This document shows positions 23,610-29,714 of a stretch of DNA of 29,714 nucleotides, in pieces. The notes beneath the pieces are model-generated. The model was not told where the DNA came from. It made no database searches and worked only from the letters and a program-made list of their open reading frames with translations. This DNA is from a virus. Location: positions 1 through 29,714 of the IMG/VR virus record IMGVR_UViG_3300030107_004131; one strand, written 5' to 3'. Within the stretch, counting starts at the first letter, position 1. Each line of letters starts with the position of its first letter. The position numbers and the translations under genes are program-made.

Positions 23610-25655
23610 ATGGTAAGTACAAAGATTGGCGGTTTAATAGACGGCGTATCAGACTTCAACGATAACTTCGATATACCATTCGAGGGTCTTGGAGGCGCTA
23701 GTTTATGGAATCCTTTAGGGATTGAAGAGTCGTATCTGTACGAGCAGCGATCTGCTACCAGAATATTTGATGATCACCAAGACATAGCAGTAAAGAACGT
23801 TGGTGGCGCTGAACTACCGTCGTTTAACGAAAATGAAAACTTATACGGGTTTAGTATATTCCAATATAAAACAGGTTTTGGAACTGGTTGGAATGTTGCC
23901 AATCCTGACAGCCTTTTAGGGTTTGACTTAACCAATTCATTGACTGGGGGAGACCAAGTAGCCAACGTCAGTAGCTACTTCTTTAATCTTAACCCTAGCG
24001 CAATGAGTGTCTCTGAGCCTTTTGCCACTCAAATAGTTCCTACCCAAGGGTCAGGCGTGTACATGGAGTCCCAGGGTGTTGTACTTCGCTCTCTGTCCAT
24101 AAGTGGTACCACTGGGTACAGACCCTCTATTCAAAAAGTACGGAACGCCGACAGAGATCGAGTCATTCCTCACCTGACTAATGAAGCTACAGGATATCTA
24201 AACTTTCTAAAACTCAGAAACGTTTTTAGAAACTATAGTGATCTAAAGAAGAATCCGAGACAGGCGTACAAGTTCTACATGATCTGGTACAACGGAAAGG
24301 AACAAGAGGCTTGGTTCTTTGAACCTACAGACTTTTCTTTAAATAGGGATTCGTCGTCTCCGTTCACTTACAAGTACAATATTAGCGGTACTCTTGTACA
24401 AAAAGTGTATTTTTCATCCATAGTAGCCAGATTAGATAAAAGATTTGAAGGTATGCACTACTACCTAGACTCTCTTAGAAAAGCGGAGTCTGTACTTACC
24501 GGTGGGATACTTGGTTCTTTAACAGGTCAATTAGGTATTGGTAATTTAAATGACTGGAAAAATCTTATTAACGAATTTAATGAGACACTCAACAATGCCA
24601 TCAATCAAGTTCATGGGTATGTTGGTGCTGTATCGACTATAACAGCAATACCCGCTTTAATTCTTACGGGCATAATAAGTACATGCCAAACCTTTATGAG
24701 GACAGGTAAAAACGCTTTAGACGAGTATAAAGCTATAAAAACTGGAAATTTAAATGTTTTAAATACCCCTGAGTTTGATGAGTATTGGGAAGAAAAAGTA
24801 AATAACTTCGAAAACTTCATAGTTAATACTATGCAAGATAGTTTAGAAGCTTTGAATTTATTGAAAGAACAAGCTGGAGACTTGAACACTTCAGCTAATT
24901 ACTCAAAGAAAAACAGTGCTCTTAGACCAAGTTCATTTACAGGTAACATGTCTGCTAGTGGGGCTTTGCCTAACGATATGAACTGGTCTCAAATTCGCAT
25001 CCCTTCAGATGTATTAAATTTAGACTTTTATGAATTTTTAAGCTCCAATGCAGTACCAATTGCTTTAGCAGATGTTGTTGCTGAGTTTAACGGATTAACA
25101 TACCCGTACATATCAAATCAGCCAACAAGTAAACAAAGTCTTTCCAGCGTAAAAGTACCGGGTGATTTTATATTCTTGCCTATTGAGGCAAAACCATTTC
25201 CTCCAAATCTAAATACAAAACTCCCGTATGATCTTCAGCCTGGAGCAGATTTACATCAAGAAACTCTTGGTAGAGACATCAAACTTATTAAGACAACTCC
25301 TGCATCAGGAGCGCCCCAATTCAATATAGGCATAAGTCCAAGTGGAGATTTAGACTTAGTTTCTGGCTCAAAAAACATGGAACAAGCGATTGACTTAAAG
25401 ATGAATACTCATCGGGGGGAGTTACCGTTACATAAAGGTTATGGTTTTGTTCCAATGGTAGGCGTAAAGGGTACCAGAAATTTGAATTTTAATTTATATT
25501 TATCTTTGAATGATACTATGTTAAGCGATGCTAGAATCGAAGATCTTAGTAACGTAAGAATATCTACCAAAGGCGACGAAACTGCAGTATCGTTTAGAGC
25601 AAATATCATAGGCCAGGTACCTTATGTGCCTGTGACGTTTACCACGAAAGGTTGA
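23610..25655 (+). CDS. Baseplate protein with LysM-like and gp25-like C-terminal domains
   Basis: 681 residues. Residues ~120-275 resemble distal-tail or hub-initiator proteins (FFNLNPSAMSVSEPFATQIV, SLSISGTTGYRPSI, RQAYKFYMIWYNGKEQEAWF, YKYNISGTLVQKV). Residues ~280-430 are helical with one hydrophobic stretch (about 336-358). Residues ~474-530 follow a LysM-like pattern (IALADVVAEFNGLTYPYISN, then VPGDFIFLP). Residues ~578-675 are a GPW/gp25-like wedge domain (DLVSGSKNMEQAIDLKMNT, HRGELPLHKGYGF, then VPYVPVTFT). In T4 and P2, gp25/gpW is a separate small wedge protein that helps start the sheath. Here it is joined to a hub-type protein, directly upstream of the J-like gene that normally neighbours it. 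The modular reading is an inference from motifs. Confidence 0.65.
   Translation: MVSTKIGGLIDGVSDFNDNFDIPFEGLGGASLWNPLGIEESYLYEQRSATRIFDDHQDIAVKNVGGAELPSFNENENLYGFSIFQYKTGFGTGWNVANPDSLLGFDLTNSLTGGDQVANVSSYFFNLNPSAMSVSEPFATQIVPTQGSGVYMESQGVVLRSLSISGTTGYRPSIQKVRNADRDRVIPHLTNEATGYLNFLKLRNVFRNYSDLKKNPRQAYKFYMIWYNGKEQEAWFFEPTDFSLNRDSSSPFTYKYNISGTLVQKVYFSSIVARLDKRFEGMHYYLDSLRKAESVLTGGILGSLTGQLGIGNLNDWKNLINEFNETLNNAINQVHGYVGAVSTITAIPALILTGIISTCQTFMRTGKNALDEYKAIKTGNLNVLNTPEFDEYWEEKVNNFENFIVNTMQDSLEALNLLKEQAGDLNTSANYSKKNSALRPSSFTGNMSASGALPNDMNWSQIRIPSDVLNLDFYEFLSSNAVPIALADVVAEFNGLTYPYISNQPTSKQSLSSVKVPGDFIFLPIEAKPFPPNLNTKLPYDLQPGADLHQETLGRDIKLIKTTPASGAPQFNIGISPSGDLDLVSGSKNMEQAIDLKMNTHRGELPLHKGYGFVPMVGVKGTRNLNFNLYLSLNDTMLSDARIEDLSNVRISTKGDETAVSFRANIIGQVPYVPVTFTTKG
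25341..25634 (+). other. GPW/gp25-like domain inside the 681-aa protein
   Basis: The HRGELPLHKGYG segment fits the gp25-family pattern in which a threonine/glycine/glutamate turn precedes a proline or histidine and a conserved glycine, followed by strands and a helix (NDTMLSDARIEDLSNVRIST). Confidence 0.65.
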
Positions 25656-25658
25656 TAA

Positions 25659-27629
25659 ATGGCGTTATTTAAATCCAGAACAATTCAAGAAATTTTAAAT
25701 GATGCTGTCAACTATGTTCACTACAACACCCAGTTGACGGACTTTAACGTTGGTAGTGTTATTCGAACACTTCTTGAAGCAATGTCCATTGAGGATTCTG
25801 AGCAATACACTCAGATGGAAAACATCCTACGCTCTTTCTTTTTAGATGGCACCTCAGGGTCTCTTCTTGACGACCGCGCTGCACAATTTGATGTTGCGAG
25901 AAAAAGTGCTCAGCCTTCAACAGGTTTTGTTAGATTCTTAGATACTGAGCTACGCAGAACATTTCTTCTTAATAGTACAGAAGTTGGAGATACAACGATT
26001 CATGTCCAAGATGCATCGGTGTTTCCTACCTCAAACTTCACAGTTCGACTTGGAGAAGGTACAGCAAGCGTAGAAACGGTCAATATTGCCTCTGTAAACA
26101 CTAATACTAATGTTTTGACTCTTGGTACCGCAGTAATTGACGGGAACACTGTTCAAGATACTGTTAAGAAAGAACATACTGCAGCAGGAGTGGCGGTTGA
26201 TGAAATTGATAATCTGGGCAGTCTTGTATCTCTTGTTACTGGGGAGTCTGATAGGGTCATACCTGCTGGTATCCTTCTTAGATCTAAGCCTACTAACAGT
26301 ATCGCGGGTGTTGAAGCTCTAACCAAAGGTGTAGGGACCCATACAAACGGTAATTTCGCTAGTTCTTTGGTACCTATAGTAACTACTACCTTAGGGACTA
26401 AGAGTGTTCTTTCGGTAAAAGCTTTGAACTCTATTATCGGATCGCCTCCTTTTAATGGAGCAGAGGTCGTAAACCTAGATATTATCGGTGGTGGTTCTGA
26501 TCTTGAAAGTGACGGGGAATTCAGACAACGAATTAGAGATCATATCTCTAGTCTTGGTAAGGGCACTGTTGTTGCTCTTACATCAGCCTTACTCCAAGTT
26601 AGAAACACATCTACGTCACAAGCCGTTCAAAGAGCAGCCATTATAGAGGACTTTGAAAGCATAGACTTTGATGCAGATCAGACACAAGACTTCAAAGACG
26701 CTACTGTTCTTGCTTTCATAAATGATGGTAGTTCTAACTTTTTTGGTGATGAGTTAAATTTTGCTGGGGACACCTTAAAAGTTTCTACCGCTGATTCTGG
26801 AAGTGATAACCTAAAGTTATTTGATGTTGGAGGGTTTCCTGCAGCGTCTAAGTCGTCTCGGCAGTTTATTGTCGTGTACACAGCAGATGCTGATGCTTTT
26901 ATTACTAGCTATAGTAATGTTGATTCTGCAGATCAGTCTTTACAGGACTTGGAGCCAGTATTAACACAGACCTACCCAATAAATACTATCGTATACAACT
27001 TAGAGGCGATTACAGAAAATAGCATTAAGAATAGAAAGTATTACACTCTAAGCAAAACGCCTCTTACAGAGGATGCTCTTGATCTATACACAGCGCCAGG
27101 TATCGCTCTAAACAAAACATTCCCGACTCTTGGTAATGCTAAATTGCTTGTAGAAAACACTGACTACCTATTGAATAAGGGAACAGGTCAAATTGAGTTT
27201 TTGCAGGGTAAAATTCCAGAGGAAGGCACTGCGATATTTGCAAGGTACACAGTATTCACTGGCTTGGTAAAGACCGCACAATCTACCCTAGACGGAAACC
27301 TGGATGACGTAGCTAATTTCCCAGGCGTTAGATCTGCAGGGGTAAAGGTTTTGGTTCGACCGGCACTTAACGCCGACATAAGCGTTTCGATGGATTTATC
27401 TATTGACTCGGAAATAACTAATTTTGAAACAGCGTCCTTCCTTGTAGGTCAGTTCGTTACGTCCTACATTAATAACTTAGGCATCGGGCAGGCAGTAATC
27501 TTAGCAGAGATTATTGAACGTGCCATGAGCGTAGAAGGCGTTACGAACGTTAAAATATTATCACCGGAAGGTGATATACCGATTAACTACAATCAGGTAC
27601 CTGTAGTTAATCAGTTGTCATTTATATAG
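25659..27629 (+). CDS. Baseplate wedge protein, J-like (gp6/gpJ family)
   Basis: 656 residues. The N-terminus has the family pattern: TIQEILNDAVNYVHYNTQLT, DFNVGSVIRTLLEAMSIEDS, then GTSGSLLDDRAAQF. The central signature VVNLDIIGGGSDLESDGEFR, QRIRDHISSLGKGT is the typical baseplate-J GGxDxESDxExRxR element. A C-terminal trimer-type region (VLVRPALNADISVSMDLSID, QAVILAEIIERAMSVEGVTN) closes it. Residues ~109-183 hold an inserted beta module (GDTTIHVQDASVFPTSNFT, VETVNIASVN, HTAAGVAV) related to the one in the 285-aa protein. J-like subunits form the wedge ring around the hub and change shape to trigger contraction. Very confident on family. Confidence 0.88.
   Translation: MALFKSRTIQEILNDAVNYVHYNTQLTDFNVGSVIRTLLEAMSIEDSEQYTQMENILRSFFLDGTSGSLLDDRAAQFDVARKSAQPSTGFVRFLDTELRRTFLLNSTEVGDTTIHVQDASVFPTSNFTVRLGEGTASVETVNIASVNTNTNVLTLGTAVIDGNTVQDTVKKEHTAAGVAVDEIDNLGSLVSLVTGESDRVIPAGILLRSKPTNSIAGVEALTKGVGTHTNGNFASSLVPIVTTTLGTKSVLSVKALNSIIGSPPFNGAEVVNLDIIGGGSDLESDGEFRQRIRDHISSLGKGTVVALTSALLQVRNTSTSQAVQRAAIIEDFESIDFDADQTQDFKDATVLAFINDGSSNFFGDELNFAGDTLKVSTADSGSDNLKLFDVGGFPAASKSSRQFIVVYTADADAFITSYSNVDSADQSLQDLEPVLTQTYPINTIVYNLEAITENSIKNRKYYTLSKTPLTEDALDLYTAPGIALNKTFPTLGNAKLLVENTDYLLNKGTGQIEFLQGKIPEEGTAIFARYTVFTGLVKTAQSTLDGNLDDVANFPGVRSAGVKVLVRPALNADISVSMDLSIDSEITNFETASFLVGQFVTSYINNLGIGQAVILAEIIERAMSVEGVTNVKILSPEGDIPINYNQVPVVNQLSFI
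25983..26207 (+). repeat. Beta module in J-like protein, related to 5776-5973
   Basis: The coded GDTTIHVQDASVFP element and the HTAAGVAV strand parallel TSIKLRDSSSFPPFG and HSAGVTV at 5776-5973 in the 285-aa protein. The order, spacing and FP turn agree; sequence identity is low. Confidence 0.5.
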
Positions 27630-27637
27630 AGGAAACG

Positions 27638-29714
27638 ATGACCATTTTTATTGCTATATCATCGGGTGGTTCTTACCCTGCTTCAACAGGAAGTAATGTT
27701 AATATTGAGTTTGACGGTAGTACTCCTATTGTTCTATCCGCTCACACACAAGAGTCTAACCCTGGTGACGGGAACCTAGTTGATGCTGCAAACTGTACGT
27801 GGACTGTTTTAGACGTTCCTGAGGGTAGTACTTTTAATTCTGCTTGGTTTGATGGCGCTGGTGGAGATCTAGTTGATGTAAATAAATTACCATCAAGCGG
27901 TACTTTTATACCTGATAAAGAAGGTACTTGGTTTTTTAGATGTACAAATGACTCTGCTTCCACTGTAGATGAAGTGGTTGTCGGTGTACGACACCAAAGA
28001 ACTCACATTCGTGTACCTGCTGCGGGTGAAACAACAGAAGCTAATGACACTCGTGGTTGGGCAGAAGATCGAAACAATGACCTAGACTTGTTTGACGACC
28101 TGACTACCAGTGGAGGTATTCAGCTTTGTCGGTTTGAACATACATCATCGGTATCCGCAGGTACTTTGGTTGAGTTTATGGGGTCTGCTCATGACATCAA
28201 CCCAACCTCTGGTAGCACTGAGTTTGTTCCCACAGTTCGACCTGCGTCTAATACAAACCCAGGTGTTGGTAAATTCTTAGGTGTTATCAAAGGAAAGAAA
28301 GACGGAACCACTACAAGCATCGCAAATGGTTCATTAGTGTGGGTTTCTCGATCTGGTATGGTTGAAGGTGCCTCTGGAGCCTTAGACTTGTCTGCGGCAA
28401 GTGGTTGGGCACCCGGAGACAATATCTATGTCGGCGCTACTGCTGGAGCGCCAGCTAAATCTACTGAAGTAGATACAGCTACGGCCACGCTTGCTGGTTT
28501 TGTTATTAGGGCTGAAAACCCTGGGGCGATGGTTGTATCCCCAGCACACTTCAATAACATCATTACTCAAAAGTCGAACAGTACAGACAGAGATCAACAG
28601 TTTGTTGAGGTAGAATTATTTGAAGCCCCTGTGTCTGCACATAATGCGTTTAATGTAGCTACTGACAGTAGTAGTGCTAATTTTGGATTTGTTCCTTTTG
28701 GGGGATCTTCAAACGCGCCTTTAGACTTTCCGGGCTTCCGTTTTAGAAAAAGTGCAGACGCAACTGGAGATAAGTTATTAACTAGTTTTGCCTTAGATGA
28801 TAGATGTATTAGAGAGGGGACATCAGGAGGCACTGTTTCCAACTTTATGGAACAACCTCTTGTTGTAGAAGTTCACGGGTATTGTGAAGACAATCAAGCT
28901 TCTAGCACAACCACACCTACTTTTGATGGTACTTTAGTATTTAATTTTAAAGATTTAATAGCAATCTCAATTGATCCAGATAACGCTGATGCGTTCAAAT
29001 CAACAATTGAGTATAAATTTACAATAAACGATGCCAATACAAAGTTTGGCAATGTAAACGATGGAAAACGATCTTTTAAATTTAAAGATGGATTAACAGT
29101 AACGCCTAACGCTTATGGGCAAGCGCATATACCACAGCCTTTAGATACCGCAGCCGGTTTTGCCCTTAGTGAATACGGTTCCCCGTACACAGGTATTTTT
29201 AGTAATAACTCTGTAAACAGCCTACTTCTTGGAGGTGCGTATTCAACTGCTGATGCAACTTTCGAATCTCCTCCAGTTTCTGTGGATGTTAATTTAGATA
29301 GATCTGACACGCAGGCATACCATGTCATAGTAGAAAAAATTGTTCTAAAAGCATTGTACCCAGTAAAATCTAGAGCAAAAAGACTTTCGTTTTACGAAAA
29401 GCAAATACCTGCCGCTGCTTTAGTTGATACCTCTCGAACTTTCAATAGGGAGACGAATGATGGAGTGTTAGATTACTCCGCGTCTACATTAGCAGGACTG
29501 CATGTTGCAAATGTTTTAGTCTCAGATAACGCTGGTAATGACCTTGATGACTTAAATGCAGTAACTGTATCTGCAAATCTCCGAGGAGAAACTGCGGGTA
29601 CTTTTTGTGGATTTTTACCTTTTGATTCCCGAATAAGAAAACTTCTTACGGATTCGAATTACAGTAGTCAATCAAGAGACCTTAGATTTCGAGTTGTAAG
29701 TAAGTATAAGAGTA
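27638..29714 (+). CDS. Large Ig/fibre-type baseplate or tail protein, 3' end cut by window edge
   Basis: Open from the ATG at 27638 (GAGGA about seven bases upstream) to the window end, 692 codons, with no stop; the true length is unknown. Residues ~1-125 look like an Ig/PKD-type beta sandwich (GSYPASTGSNVNIEFDGSTP, NCTWTVLDVPEGSTF, SGTFIPDKEGTWFFRCTND). Residues ~165-310 show a phage-fibre pattern (GVIKGKKDGTTTSIANGSLV, WVSRSGMVEGASG, GDNIYVGATAGAP, AGFVIRAENPGAMVVSPAHF). Later parts are beta-rich, with positively charged patches (LKALYPVKSRAKRLSFYEK). Its place right after the J-like gene suggests a wedge arm or fibre attachment protein. No enzyme motif is seen. Confidence 0.65.
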   Translation, partial: MTIFIAISSGGSYPASTGSNVNIEFDGSTPIVLSAHTQESNPGDGNLVDAANCTWTVLDVPEGSTFNSAWFDGAGGDLVDVNKLPSSGTFIPDKEGTWFFRCTNDSASTVDEVVVGVRHQRTHIRVPAAGETTEANDTRGWAEDRNNDLDLFDDLTTSGGIQLCRFEHTSSVSAGTLVEFMGSAHDINPTSGSTEFVPTVRPASNTNPGVGKFLGVIKGKKDGTTTSIANGSLVWVSRSGMVEGASGALDLSAASGWAPGDNIYVGATAGAPAKSTEVDTATATLAGFVIRAENPGAMVVSPAHFNNIITQKSNSTDRDQQFVEVELFEAPVSAHNAFNVATDSSSANFGFVPFGGSSNAPLDFPGFRFRKSADATGDKLLTSFALDDRCIREGTSGGTVSNFMEQPLVVEVHGYCEDNQASSTTTPTFDGTLVFNFKDLIAISIDPDNADAFKSTIEYKFTINDANTKFGNVNDGKRSFKFKDGLTVTPNAYGQAHIPQPLDTAAGFALSEYGSPYTGIFSNNSVNSLLLGGAYSTADATFESPPVSVDVNLDRSDTQAYHVIVEKIVLKALYPVKSRAKRLSFYEKQIPAAALVDTSRTFNRETNDGVLDYSASTLAGLHVANVLVSDNAGNDLDDLNAVTVSANLRGETAGTFCGFLPFDSRIRKLLTDSNYSSQSRDLRFRVVSKYKS

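Noticed and set aside
1-29714. tRNA genes, CRISPR arrays, insertion sequences and attachment sites
   Set aside because: None seen. The repeats present are in-frame coding repeats in fibre and tail genes, without spacer structure or terminal inverted repeats.

Overview
The window reads as a late structural module of a tailed bacteriophage (or prophage) with a contractile tail, that is, a myovirus. Every supported gene lies on the + strand. Genes are packed with overlaps or gaps of a few bases, and their products are virion parts: fibres, neck, sheath, tube, tape measure and baseplate. No replication, lysogeny, host-metabolism, tRNA, insertion-sequence or CRISPR content is visible. DNA is moderately AT-rich by eye, with A/T-ending codons preferred. 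Fibre modules such as the NLTVNGTTTT segment resemble those I know from marine phage and ocean metagenome fibres, so an aquatic origin is plausible. The host cannot be named from this sequence.

Layout. 1-5217: two related fibre genes. The first is cut by the left edge; the second is a 1291-residue protein ending in a self-cleaving S74 intramolecular chaperone. 5229-5570: a small membrane-anchored coiled-coil protein. 5593-10789: five genes that look like the neck (connector, completion and tail-terminator types). 10816-11043: a small basic protein. 11055-13766: an unusually large (903 aa) tail sheath. 13778-15301: an unrecognised 507-aa protein. 15302-15447: the longest non-coding gap, holding a strong imperfect hairpin, an anti-Shine-Dalgarno sequence and a possible promoter. 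15448-15909: tail tube. 15939-16740: two overlapping frames that look like the tail assembly chaperone pair joined by programmed frameshifting. 16740-18545: tape measure. 18546-29714: baseplate (hub, OB-fold spike, a fused hub/LysM-like/gp25-like protein, J-like wedge, and a large Ig/fibre-type protein running off the right edge). No gene-free stretch exceeds 150 bases.

How it works together. The tape measure and its chaperones set tail length while the tube polymerises on the baseplate hub. The sheath surrounds the tube, the terminator and neck proteins cap the tail and join it to a capsid presumably encoded to the left, and the fibres and wedge proteins deal with host binding and contraction triggering.

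Most worth a second look: the candidate RNA control element before the tube gene; the chaperone frameshift, whose geometry is +1 or -2 rather than the common -1; a beta module shared by the sheath (two copies) and the tail terminator, where it sits inside an IPT/TIG-like domain; fibre genes built from reused repeats; and the unrecognised 507-aa protein between sheath and tube.
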